64,000 bases of DNA from contig NZ_JASCIS010000025.1 of the NCBI RefSeq assembly GCF_029968015.1, forward strand, positions 1 through 64,000. Direction: 5' to 3'. This DNA is from Streptomyces luteolus. GTDB taxonomy: Bacteria > Actinomycetota > Actinomycetes > Streptomycetales > Streptomycetaceae. The translations under genes and the position numbers were made by a program. Below, one piece after another: positions 57,283 to 64,000 of this stretch (positions are counted from its first letter, which is position 1; every line of letters begins with the position of its first letter). Below the pieces are notes generated by a model. The model was not told the origin of the DNA and did no database searches. It saw nothing but the letters and a program-made list of their open reading frames with translations.

Positions 57283-57984
57283 GTGAAGCCGACCGGCCCG
57301 CTCCGCATCGTTCTTGCCGCCCTGGGTGTCACGGTCACCGTGGCCCTGGCGCCGTCCGCCGCCGCCGCGCCCGAAGCGCCGAGTCAGCCGCGCACCGCGG
57401 CCGCACCGGGCGCGGCCGCACCGGGCGCGGTGTGCACCGGCGAGTACCACGGCGACGCCCGCCTCGGGCCTGAGCGGCTGCCCAAGCGGTGGCACGCTCC
57501 GGTCGGCCCGCTCCTGAAGAACTGGGACAGGACCGGCGGCCTCTCCGACGACGCGTACCTGAAGAAGTACTGGGAGGGCCCGGCGGACGGCGGCGGCTGG
57601 AAGTACCCGCCCAACGACGGCTTCGCCGAGAAGAACGGCGAGATCGACAAGGAGCCCACCAAGCTCCGCGAGGGCCAGCGCCTCGACCGCTTCGGCTCCG
57701 AGTACGGCGCGTACCTCGCCCCGGCCGGCGACCCGTACGAGGAGCGGGCGCTGCCGCCGCAGAACCTCAACACCCGTGACGCGAGCGCCCCTTGCGACTA
57801 CCGCGTGTACAAGGTCAGCAAGCCGTTCTGGGTGTGGCAGGGCAGCATCGCGCCTTGGTTCGAGCAGCCCGGCGGGGGCCAGCAGATGAAGCTGGACGCG
57901 GTGTTCCTGGACCCGGGCGAGGGGCAGCGGCTGAACGTGAAGTGGCTCCTGGAGCACGGCTACCTCGCCCCCGTCCCGCGGTGA
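57283..57984 (+). CDS. Secreted TNT-domain protein (NAD+ glycohydrolase-type toxin)
   Basis: A 233-residue secreted protein. Signal peptide (RIVLAALGVTVTVALAPSAA, cut near AAAAP) then a linker and a ~140-residue TNT domain, named after the tuberculosis necrotizing toxin that hydrolyses NAD+. Landmarks: WKYPPNDGFAEKNGEI, EGQRLDRFGSEYGAYLAPAG with the conserved Arg, YRVYKVSKPFWVWQGSIAPW, and FEQPGGGQQMKLDAVF with the conserved Gln. Two Cys (VCTGEYHG, APCDYRVY) may form a disulfide. GTG at 57283 has AGGAGG 6 bases upstream. A small gene starts 17 bp after the stop and is a candidate immunity or antitoxin gene. Confidence 0.85.
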   Translation: MKPTGPLRIVLAALGVTVTVALAPSAAAAPEAPSQPRTAAAPGAAAPGAVCTGEYHGDARLGPERLPKRWHAPVGPLLKNWDRTGGLSDDAYLKKYWEGPADGGGWKYPPNDGFAEKNGEIDKEPTKLREGQRLDRFGSEYGAYLAPAGDPYEERALPPQNLNTRDASAPCDYRVYKVSKPFWVWQGSIAPWFEQPGGGQQMKLDAVFLDPGEGQRLNVKWLLEHGYLAPVPR

Positions 57985-58000
57985 CCGCCCCGGACGCGAC

Positions 58001-58234
58001 ATGAACCGCACCACCCTGCGTGCCGCGCTGACCGCGGCGGGAGTGCCCGACGGCCACTACCGCATCGAAGGCGTCCACGAACCGGCCCCCACGCCCCCGG
58101 ACTTCCTGTTCCTGCGCAGGTCACCGGATGGCGCGTGGGAGACCGGCGCGTACGAGCGCGGCATCTACGAAGTGATCACCCACCACAGCACGGAGGCCGA
58201 GGCCTGCGCGGCGCTGCTGCGTCTGCTCACCTGA
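58001..58234 (+). CDS. Small protein downstream of TNT toxin, candidate immunity protein
   Basis: A 77-residue acidic protein (MNRTTLRAALTAAGVPDGHY..., then TPPDFLFLRRSPDGAWETGA, and a helical C-terminus TEAEACAALLRLLT). No signal peptide, so cytoplasmic. It starts 17 bp after the secreted TNT toxin gene and before a terminator, so the two form one transcription unit. A small cytoplasmic partner of a NAD-degrading toxin is expected to protect the producer, as IFT does for TNT in Mycobacterium; no sequence resemblance to IFT was noted, so the role is inferred from position only. Confidence 0.7.
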   Translation: MNRTTLRAALTAAGVPDGHYRIEGVHEPAPTPPDFLFLRRSPDGAWETGAYERGIYEVITHHSTEAEACAALLRLLT

Positions 58235-58273
58235 CGGGCCCCGGCCTCGGCCCCGGCAACCGGCCCCGGCCCC

Positions 58274-58307
58274 GGCCCCGGAACGTGCGACGGCACGGTC
58301 CGGGGCC
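58274..58307. terminator. Hairpin terminator after the toxin unit
   Basis: GGCCCCGGA and TCCGGGGCC are perfect 9-bp arms with a 16-base loop, followed by TCTTCCTTG. A CCGG-rich repeat precedes it (58239-58273). Confidence 0.75.
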
Positions 58308-58349
58308 TCTTCCTTGTCCCCCCGAATCCGTACGGAGATCGACTCCCGC

Positions 58350-59117
58350 ATGCGTGCGCCCGCGCTCCCCTATCGACAGCTCAACAGCCTGGCCACCTGG
58401 TTCCTGGGGACGGCGGCGCTCGCCGCGGGGGCGGCGCTGCTGCTCTCCGCCGGGCCGTCGGCGGCCGAACTCCGGTCCGTCGCCGGGGAGGTGCTGATCA
58501 CCTCGGTGGGCATCGCCGTGCTCGTGAACCTCGCGGGCAGGCGCCGCGACCGGCAGGAGCTGACCGAGGCGATCGGCCTGCGGCACGACGTCGAGCACAG
58601 CGGGCTGCTCGCCGTGGGCACCGACTACCTCGACCTGCTCGACTGGGACCACCACCTGGCCCGCACCCGCACCCTCGACGTGTCCTGCGCCTGGTCCACG
58701 ACCTGGCGCGGCGCGCACCGCGAGGAACTGCTGCGGCTCGTGCGCAGGCCGGGCGCGAAGGTCAGGTTCTTCCTCGCGGACCACACCGACCCCGCGTGCG
58801 TGACCGCGCTCGGCACGCGCTTCCACCCGGTCCACACGGAGCACGACGTGCGCGCGAAGGTCCAGGAGGCGGTGGCCGACTGCGTCCGGCTCGCGGCGAC
58901 CGCGCCGGCCGGGGCGGTGGAGATCTGGGCCTGCCCCGGCTTCCGGGCGTCGACGATCTACCGCATGGACGAGGCCCTGGTGGTCACGCAGTACCACGCG
59001 CAGCCGGACCGGCAGTCGGTGCCGTGCCACGCGTACCGTCCCGGATCGCCTCTCCACGCCTTCTACGAGCGGGAGTTGGTGGCGATCCGGGACGCGAGCA
59101 AGCAGATCTTTCCGTGA
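58350..59117 (+). CDS. Membrane protein with DUF5919/PLD-like cytoplasmic domain
   Basis: A 255-residue protein. Two N-terminal membrane segments (about residues 10-30 and 38-58) are followed by a cytoplasmic domain whose pattern (RTLDVSCAWSTTWRG, PGAKVRFFLADHTDP, and IWACPGFRASTIYRMDEALV) resembles the DUF5919 domain, which has a phospholipase-D-like fold and is found behind HTH domains. No complete HxKxxxxD motif is present, so enzymatic activity is doubtful. ATG at 58350. Function unknown; it could sense or bind a small molecule. It lies just after the toxin unit's terminator, so co-regulation is not implied. Confidence 0.7.
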   Translation: MRAPALPYRQLNSLATWFLGTAALAAGAALLLSAGPSAAELRSVAGEVLITSVGIAVLVNLAGRRRDRQELTEAIGLRHDVEHSGLLAVGTDYLDLLDWDHHLARTRTLDVSCAWSTTWRGAHREELLRLVRRPGAKVRFFLADHTDPACVTALGTRFHPVHTEHDVRAKVQEAVADCVRLAATAPAGAVEIWACPGFRASTIYRMDEALVVTQYHAQPDRQSVPCHAYRPGSPLHAFYERELVAIRDASKQIFP

Positions 59118-59142
59118 GCGTGCGGGCGCGGCGGCCGCGGGA

Positions 59143-59568
59143 TCAGCTCTTGCGGGCCTGGTTGAAGCGCAGCATGTTTCCGGCGGGGTCGCGGAACGCG
59201 CAGTCGCGGACGCCGTAGGGCTGGTCGACGGGCTCCTGGAGCACATCGCCGCCGGCGGCGCGGATCCGCTCGAAGGTGGCGTCGACGTCGTCGGTCTGGA
59301 AGATGACGCCGCGCAGCAGCCCCTTGGCGAGGAGTTCCGCCATGGCCTGCCGGTCGGCGGCGGGGGCGTTCGGGTCGGCGAGCGGCGGTTCGAGGACGAT
59401 GTTCACGTCGGGCTGGTCGGGCGAGCCGACGGTCACCCAGCGCATGCCCTCGAAGCCGACGTCGTTGCGTACTTCCAGGCCGAGGACGTCCCGGTAGAAG
59501 GGCAGTGCCTTGTCGTGGTCGTCGACGGCGATGAAACAGGTGGCGAGGTTCATGTCCATGCGCTTCAC
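59143..59568 (-). CDS. VOC family protein (glyoxalase-like)
   Basis: A 141-residue VOC protein: LATCFIAVDDHDKALPFYRD at the N-terminus, VGSPDQPDVNIVLEPP, GVIFQTDDVDATFERIRAA and GVRDCAFRDPAGNMLRFNQ near the end. His, Glu and Asp in these stretches are candidate metal ligands. GTG at 59568 begins 1 bp after the AraC stop; ATG at 59559 is an alternative. It is the second gene of a two-gene operon with the AraC regulator, an arrangement that often controls the VOC gene itself. Substrate unknown. Confidence 0.82.
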   Translation of the reverse strand: MKRMDMNLATCFIAVDDHDKALPFYRDVLGLEVRNDVGFEGMRWVTVGSPDQPDVNIVLEPPLADPNAPAADRQAMAELLAKGLLRGVIFQTDDVDATFERIRAAGGDVLQEPVDQPYGVRDCAFRDPAGNMLRFNQARKS

Positions 59569-59569
59569 G

Positions 59570-59992
59570 CTAGGCGCCGGGCGGGGGCTTCGCTTCTCCG
59601 TTCCTGACCGGTCGGGTGGAGACCTTCGCGACGCAGGCGGGGACGGCCGCCCCGTCCGCGTGGTCGCGGGCCCGGTAGGCGCTGGGGCTCTCGCCCACCA
59701 GCTCGGTGAAGCGCGAGCTGAACGAGCCGAGTGACGTACAGCCCACCTCGAAGCAGACCTCGGTCACGGACAGGTCGCCGCGTCGCAGCAGGGCCTTGGC
59801 GCGCTCGATGCGGCGCGTCATCAGATAGCTGTACGGAGTCTCCCCGTACGCGGCGCGGAAGCTGCGGGAGAAGTGGCCCGGTGACATGAGGGCGACCCGC
59901 GCCAGGGCCGCCACGTCCAGTGGCTGTGCGTAGTCGCGGTCCATGACATCACGGGCTTTGCGGAGACGTACGAGGTCCTCCAGGTTGCTCAC
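59570..59992 (-). CDS. AraC family regulator (DNA-binding domain only)
   Basis: A 140-residue protein consisting of the tandem helix-turn-helix of AraC/XylS proteins: DYAQPLDVAALARVALMSPG and HFSRSFRAAYGETPYSYLMT in the first unit, RRIERAKALLRRGDLSVTEV and GCTSLGSFSSRFTELVGESP in the second. No sensor domain, so regulation would be by abundance or a partner, as with SoxS/MarA-type proteins. GTG at 59992. Ends 1 bp before the VOC gene. Confidence 0.88.
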   Translation of the reverse strand: MSNLEDLVRLRKARDVMDRDYAQPLDVAALARVALMSPGHFSRSFRAAYGETPYSYLMTRRIERAKALLRRGDLSVTEVCFEVGCTSLGSFSSRFTELVGESPSAYRARDHADGAAVPACVAKVSTRPVRNGEAKPPPGA

Positions 59993-60085
59993 CCGTCCAG
60001 CTTCGCACAGCGGTCGTATGGGGTTCGGTGACGGACCATGACGGCCTGAGTGACGGCCGGAGGCGTGCGCGGAGCACGCAATCCG

Positions 60086-60745
60086 CTAGGGAGTGTCGGC
60101 CACATCCAGGACGAAGTCGAAGGTGCCCTGCCGGTCGGTTCCGTTGTCCTGGACGGTCATGAGCAGTGCGGGGTCGAAGAGGGCGTCGGTGTGGTTGCGC
60201 GGCTCGTCCGGGAAGTACAGCTGCGTCGTGAGTACGGCCTCGCCCGGGGCCTGCGCCTTCACGTGCAGGTGGCGGGTGCGTCCCGGATAGAGGCCCGGCA
60301 CGATCGTGGTGAGCGCGAAGGCGCCGGTGTTGTCGGTGAACTGGTGGCCGCGGAAGGCGTATCCGGCGAGGTCGTAGGAGCCGTTGTCGTCCGCCTGCCA
60401 GAAGTCGAGGAGCACGCCGGGCAGCGGGGTGCAGGTGCGGCTGAAGACGTAGCCGCTGACCGTGAGCGGGATGCCGGGGGTGCCCGGCGGCGCGAGGTCG
60501 GTGCGCAGCGGCGAGTTGGGTTTGAAGTACGGCCCTTCCATCTGCTCATGGGTGGGACCGTCGCCGTCGTCGCAGGTCGGGGTGGGTGCGAGCGGGCCGC
60601 CACGGGTGGCGGTGTCACGGGCGAGCGCGGCGCCGCCGGAGGTGAGCAGCGGCACGGTTCCGGCGACGAGGGCTGCCTTCAGGAGCGCCTTGCGGGTGAT
60701 GTCGTGGGGCGGCGGGGGCGGCGGGGGCGGCGGGGGCGGTGTCAT
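60086..60745 (-). CDS. Secreted intradiol ring-cleavage dioxygenase
   Basis: A 219-residue exported protein. It starts with a 12-proline run, then KALLKAALVAGTVPLLTSGG as signal. The dioxygenase core keeps the non-heme iron ligands of intradiol enzymes: Tyr in MEGPYFKPN, Tyr in GLYPGRTRHLHVKAQ, and the two His of that same stretch. Expected to cleave catechols (ortho) or a related aromatic outside the cytoplasm. ATG at 60745 follows GAGG by 7 bases; an ATG at 60760 is in frame but poorly placed. The polyproline start is encoded by a CCG/CCC repeat. Confidence 0.85.
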   Translation of the reverse strand: MTPPPPPPPPPPPHDITRKALLKAALVAGTVPLLTSGGAALARDTATRGGPLAPTPTCDDGDGPTHEQMEGPYFKPNSPLRTDLAPPGTPGIPLTVSGYVFSRTCTPLPGVLLDFWQADDNGSYDLAGYAFRGHQFTDNTGAFALTTIVPGLYPGRTRHLHVKAQAPGEAVLTTQLYFPDEPRNHTDALFDPALLMTVQDNGTDRQGTFDFVLDVADTP

Positions 60746-60870
60746 GTCGGTACCTCGCATTCCTTGGACGCACGCCGTGCGGGCGAGCGGTCGGCCGAGG
60801 TGGGGTCGTCGAGGAACGTACCGGCGCCCCCCGCGGCTGCCCAGATTCCGCCCGGCCCCTGCGCGGGCGT

Positions 60871-60966
60871 TATGCCCGCGCGAGAAGGCCCGGTGTCACG
60901 CCCGGGCGAGGAGGCCCAGTGTCACGCCCGGGCGGGAAGGCCCGGTGTTCACGCCCGCGCGAGGAG
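60871..60966. repeat. Four-copy 26-bp tandem repeat covering the hydrolase stop codon
   Basis: Units of TCACGCCCGGGCGAGGAGGC plus CCAGTG: imperfect copy from 60871, then 60896-60921, 60922-60948 (27 bp) and a partial from 60949. The TCA at 60949-60951 is the stop codon (minus strand) of the alpha/beta hydrolase. The copies differ at a few positions. Confidence 0.7.
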
Positions 60967-61836
60967 TGCGCGCAGCGCCCGTACGACCTCCTTCGGGGCC
61001 TCCTCGGCCACGAAGTGGCCGCAGGTCACGGTGGTGTGGTCGAGGTTGTCGGCCCACGCTCCCCACAGGGCGGCCGCCTCGAACCCGAGGGCGGCGCCCC
61101 AGTCCTGCTGGAGGACGGCGACGGGCATGGTGAGGCGGTTGCCGGCGGCGCGGTCGGCCCGGTCGTGGGCGGTGTCGATTCCGGCCGAGGCGCGGTAGTC
61201 GGCGACGATCGACGGCACGGCCGTGCGGGAGGCCCGCAGGTAGGCGGCGCGTACGTCCTCCGGGAGGGCGGCGGGGTCCTTGGTCCAGGTGTCGAGGAAG
61301 TGGGCGAAGAACGTGTCCGCGCTCGCCTCGATCATCGCCTCCGGCAGTCCGGGCGGCTGTGCCATCAGGTAGAGGTGGAAGCCGACGGCCGCCGACGTGC
61401 CGTGCAGCGCCTCCCACATGTCCAGGGTGGGCAGTACGTCGAGGCAGGCCAGGTGGGAGACGGCCTCGGGGTGGTCGAGCCCGGCGCGGAAGGCGACCAG
61501 GGCACCCCGGTCGTGCCCGGCGAGCGCGAAGCGGTCGTGGCCGAGAGCGCGGGCGAGGTGGACGACGTCCTGGGCCATGGTCCGTTTCGCGTACGTGGTC
61601 TCGTCCGCCTCGGCCGGTTTGTCGCTGGCGCCGTATCCGCGCAGGTCGGGGCAGATGACGGTGTGGTCGGCGGCCAGTTCGGGGGCGACGTGCCGCCACA
61701 TCAGACGGGTCTGCGGGAAGCCGTGCAGCAGCACGATCGGCGGGCCCGAGCCGCCGACGGCCGCTTCGAGCGCGACTCCTTCGGCGACCGGCACCCTCTG
61801 GTGGCGGAATCCGGGGATCGTAGGGGTCGCGGGCAT
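60949..61836 (-). CDS. Alpha/beta hydrolase (epoxide hydrolase/haloalkane dehalogenase-like)
   Basis: A 295-residue alpha/beta hydrolase. Oxyanion motif LLHGFPQTRLMWRHV, DLRGYGASDKP, and the nucleophile elbow ALAGHDRGALVAFRAG with Asp as nucleophile (GHDRG), which marks the epoxide-hydrolase/dehalogenase branch. The catalytic His is in TTVTCGHFVAEEAPKEVV. ATG at 61836 with GAGG just upstream. The three terminal residues lie in a tandem repeat. Substrate unknown. Confidence 0.87.
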   Translation of the reverse strand: MPATPTIPGFRHQRVPVAEGVALEAAVGGSGPPIVLLHGFPQTRLMWRHVAPELAADHTVICPDLRGYGASDKPAEADETTYAKRTMAQDVVHLARALGHDRFALAGHDRGALVAFRAGLDHPEAVSHLACLDVLPTLDMWEALHGTSAAVGFHLYLMAQPPGLPEAMIEASADTFFAHFLDTWTKDPAALPEDVRAAYLRASRTAVPSIVADYRASAGIDTAHDRADRAAGNRLTMPVAVLQQDWGAALGFEAAALWGAWADNLDHTTVTCGHFVAEEAPKEVVRALRALLARA

Positions 61837-62002
61837 CGGCCTCACCTCAGTCGTGTTTTGGTCGTGCGGGCGCCACCAGCTTCGGCAGCGCGGATGAGCA
61901 ACGGATGAGCAGCGGAAGGGCGCGCGCCGGGCGCGGGGCGTGGTCCACCGCGGGTCCGCGAGGATGGACGCGCACGCACGGACCACGGAAGGACAGCCAC
62001 CC

Positions 62003-63997
62003 ATGCACGTCACGTTCGGAGTGCTCGGTGCCGTCGCCGCCTGGGACGCGGAACAGCGGCCGCTGGCGCTCAAGGGGCCCCGGCACCGTGCCGTCCTGGC
62101 CCGGCTGATCGTGGCCCGCCGCCAGGTCGTCCCCGTGGCACGGCTCGTCGCCGACCTGTGGGAGGAGCCGCCGAAGGACGCGACGGGCACGGTCCGTACG
62201 TTCGTCGCCGCGCTGCGCCGGGCCGTCGAGCCGGACCGGCCGCCCCGCACCCCGCCTCGGCTGCTCGTCACGGAGGGTCCGGGGTACGCGCTGCGCGCCG
62301 GGGCCGGTGACGTCGACGCGTGGCAGTTCGAGCAGGCGGTGGACGCGGTGACGGACGCAGCGCCCCCGGCCACCGCGCTCGGCCTGCTCACCGAGGCGCT
62401 CGACCGGTGGCGCGGCCCGGCGTACGCGGACTTCGCCGATGCCCCGTGGGCCCGTACGGAGCGCACCCGTCTCACCCAACTCCGCCTGCACGCCGTCGAG
62501 TTGAGGGCGGAGGCGCAGCTGGCTCTGGGCGCGCCCGCGCAGGCGGTCGCCGACCTGGACGCGCATGCCGGCGAGCACCCGTGGCGCGAGGAGGCATGGC
62601 GGCTCCTCGCCCTGGGCCTGTACCGGGCGGGCCGCCAGGCCGACGCCCTGTCCGTGCTGCGCCGCGCCCGCACCCTCCTCAAGGAACAGCTCGGCGTGGA
62701 CCCCGGCCCGCGCCTGCGCCACCTTGAGGAGGACGTGCTGCGCCAGGCCGACCACCTCGACCCGGGCGCCCACGGCTCGGCCGCGCAGGTGTGGACGCGG
62801 GCGACGACGGCGTACGAGAGCAACGTCGCGCCGCGTGCCCGCATTCAACTGGAGTCCAGCGTGGGCCTGTTGCGCGATCTGGCGGTGACAGGTGGCGGCG
62901 GCCTCATGACGGCGCGTCGCCATCGACTGGCGGCGGTCGCGGCCGCGGAGGAGCTGGGCGACCCGGAGCTGACGGCCCGGGTCATCGGCCGGTACGACGT
63001 ACCCGCCCTGTGGACCCGCTCCGACGACCCGGAGCAGTCGCGCCTCCTGGTGGGCGCGGCCGAGCGCACGCTGCGGCGCCTGCCTTCGGACGGTGCGGCG
63101 GCGGCGCGCTGCCGCCTGCTCGCCACGATCGCCGTCGAGTCACGCGGGATGCTGCCGACGGACGGCACCAACTGCCCTGCCGGTACGACGAGTTCGCGGC
63201 CGTTGCAGGCCGCGCGCCAGGCGGAGGCGCTGGCCCGCGAGCTCGACGATGCGGCGCTGCTCGCGTTCGCCCTCAACGGCACGTTCATGCAGAGCTTCCA
63301 CCGTGCCGGGCTCGCCCCGCGCCGGGACGCCGTGGGTGCGGAGATCGTCGCGTTGTCCGTACGCCACGACCTGCCGCGGTACGAGGTGCTCGGCCATCTC
63401 ATCCGTGTGCAGGGCCGTGCCGCGCTCGCCGACCTCGCCGGGGCGGACCGGCACGCCGCGGCCGCCGACGCCCTCGCCGCCCGCCACGACCTGCCGCTGG
63501 TGGCCGTGTTCACCACCTGGTACCGGGCGCTGCGCACGGCCCTGACGCAGCCGGCCGACGCGGCCCGTGCCGCGTATCGCGAGGCGGCCCGCACCCTCGA
63601 AGGCGCCGGGATGCCCGGCCTCTCCGAGGGGTTGCTGCCGCTGGCCCTGCTCTCCGTGGACGTCCTGCACGGCACGACGTACGGCGACGGCCCGGATACC
63701 GAGTGGGGCCCGTACGAGCCCTGGGTCCGCCCGCTGCTCCTCGCCGATCTCGGGCGGATCGACGAGGCCCGCACGGCGCTGCGCGCGGCCCCCGAACCAC
63801 CGCGGGATCTGCTCAACGAGGCGCTGTGGTGTGTGCTGGGCCGGGCCGCCCTGGCGGTGGGCGACCGTACGACGGCCCGCCTGGCGCACACCCACCTGCG
63901 ACCGGCAGCCGCCGAACAGGCGGGAGCGGGCAGCGGGTTGCTGACGTTCGGGCCGGTGGAGCGTCAACTTGCCGAGCTGGGCGGGTTGTTGGGCTGA
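62003..63997 (+). CDS. AfsR/SARP-type BTAD transcriptional regulator
   Basis: A 664-residue regulator. Residues about 1-95 hold an OmpR-like winged helix (FGVLGAVAAWDAEQRPLALK, DATGTVRTFVAALRRAVEPD), residues about 95-260 the bacterial transcriptional activation domain (BTAD; DVDAWQFEQAVDAV, HPWREEAWRLLALGLYRAGR, LGVDPGPRLRHLEEDVL), and the remaining ~400 residues are TPR-like helices. There is no NB-ARC ATPase domain, so it is intermediate between short SARPs and full AfsR. Such proteins often activate secondary-metabolite clusters; none is visible here and its target may be beyond the right edge. ATG at 62003. Confidence 0.88.
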   Translation: MHVTFGVLGAVAAWDAEQRPLALKGPRHRAVLARLIVARRQVVPVARLVADLWEEPPKDATGTVRTFVAALRRAVEPDRPPRTPPRLLVTEGPGYALRAGAGDVDAWQFEQAVDAVTDAAPPATALGLLTEALDRWRGPAYADFADAPWARTERTRLTQLRLHAVELRAEAQLALGAPAQAVADLDAHAGEHPWREEAWRLLALGLYRAGRQADALSVLRRARTLLKEQLGVDPGPRLRHLEEDVLRQADHLDPGAHGSAAQVWTRATTAYESNVAPRARIQLESSVGLLRDLAVTGGGGLMTARRHRLAAVAAAEELGDPELTARVIGRYDVPALWTRSDDPEQSRLLVGAAERTLRRLPSDGAAAARCRLLATIAVESRGMLPTDGTNCPAGTTSSRPLQAARQAEALARELDDAALLAFALNGTFMQSFHRAGLAPRRDAVGAEIVALSVRHDLPRYEVLGHLIRVQGRAALADLAGADRHAAAADALAARHDLPLVAVFTTWYRALRTALTQPADAARAAYREAARTLEGAGMPGLSEGLLPLALLSVDVLHGTTYGDGPDTEWGPYEPWVRPLLLADLGRIDEARTALRAAPEPPRDLLNEALWCVLGRAALAVGDRTTARLAHTHLRPAAAEQAGAGSGLLTFGPVERQLAELGGLLG

Positions 63998-64000
63998 GCC

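Noticed and set aside
62003..63997. Secondary-metabolite cluster controlled by the BTAD regulator
   Set aside because: No biosynthetic core gene (PKS, NRPS, terpene cyclase, lanthipeptide) occurs in the window; any cluster would lie beyond the right edge.

Overview
The window is high-GC DNA (third codon positions almost all G or C, many GTG and a few TTG starts, GGAGG-type ribosome sites) and reads as the chromosome of a Streptomyces or close relative. Supporting markers are a subtilisin-inhibitor (SSI) protein, an AfsR/SARP-type BTAD regulator, many GntR/TetR one-component regulators, a conserved actinobacterial cysteine leader peptide, and Streptomyces-type interspersed GC-rich repeats. No rRNA, tRNA, CRISPR array, insertion sequence or prophage was seen. 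The material looks like accessory and metabolic chromosome arm or core-flank DNA with some decayed genes.

Layout. 0-6.7 kb: a hypothetical acidic protein, a tandem pair of related small membrane proteins, a DUF4436 membrane protein, an acyl-CoA ligase, then a decayed GH65 glycosidase cut at an interspersed repeat. 6.7-9.2 kb: a sulfur-linked group, with a winged-helix regulator behind a cysteine-rich leader peptide, facing an Rrf2 regulator and a TauE/SafE exporter that share one operator sequence. 9.5-11.2 kb: an ImmA/IrrE metallopeptidase overlapping a MAB_1171c-type membrane protein. 11.5-20.4 kb: glycan use, with a secreted alpha-amylase, a secreted alpha-L-fucosidase, and a sialic-acid catabolic operon (GntR regulator; lyase, ROK kinase, epimerase, MFS transporter). 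20.4-29.7 kb: small enzymes and regulators, an LVIVD protein with a DUF305 lipoprotein, an FprA-like reductase, and an ArsR / Old Yellow Enzyme divergent pair whose 3' end has expanded into six perfect 23-bp repeats. 29.7-38.8 kb: aroQ, mmuM, a 740-bp repeat-rich gap, a BNR-repeat protein, ung, a BadF-type sugar kinase, a CbiX-like protein, a beta-propeller lactonase and a FUSC exporter. 38.9-47.4 kb: an M23 peptidase, AsnC regulator, HAD phosphatase, acyltransferase-3, SSI inhibitor, gene remnants, APC permease, an alpha/beta hydrolase behind a possible leader ORF, and a Gly-His-rich surface protein. 47.6-50.9 kb: a 2-hydroxyacid dehydrogenase with a long Ser/Pro/Glu N-terminal repeat and a DUF2264 protein. 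50.9-57 kb: VOC, TetR-EamA operon, TetR/GNAT divergent pair, and a gluconate module (GntR regulator, gluconokinase, GntP permease). 57.2-64 kb: a secreted TNT-type NAD glycohydrolase with a small downstream partner, a membrane protein, an AraC-VOC operon, a secreted intradiol dioxygenase, an alpha/beta hydrolase and a 664-residue BTAD regulator.

Three themes stand out. First, regulator and target are often adjacent with a visible palindrome between them (Rrf2, ArsR, TetR, GntR), so several local circuits can be proposed from sequence alone. Second, short in-frame tandem repeats interrupt or extend many unrelated proteins, and two genes have their stop codon inside a tandem array, pointing to active repeat expansion in this lineage. 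Third, several loci are scars of deletion (GH65-discoidin, a divergent pair at 43.4-43.7 kb, a membrane-protein tail at 21.7 kb).
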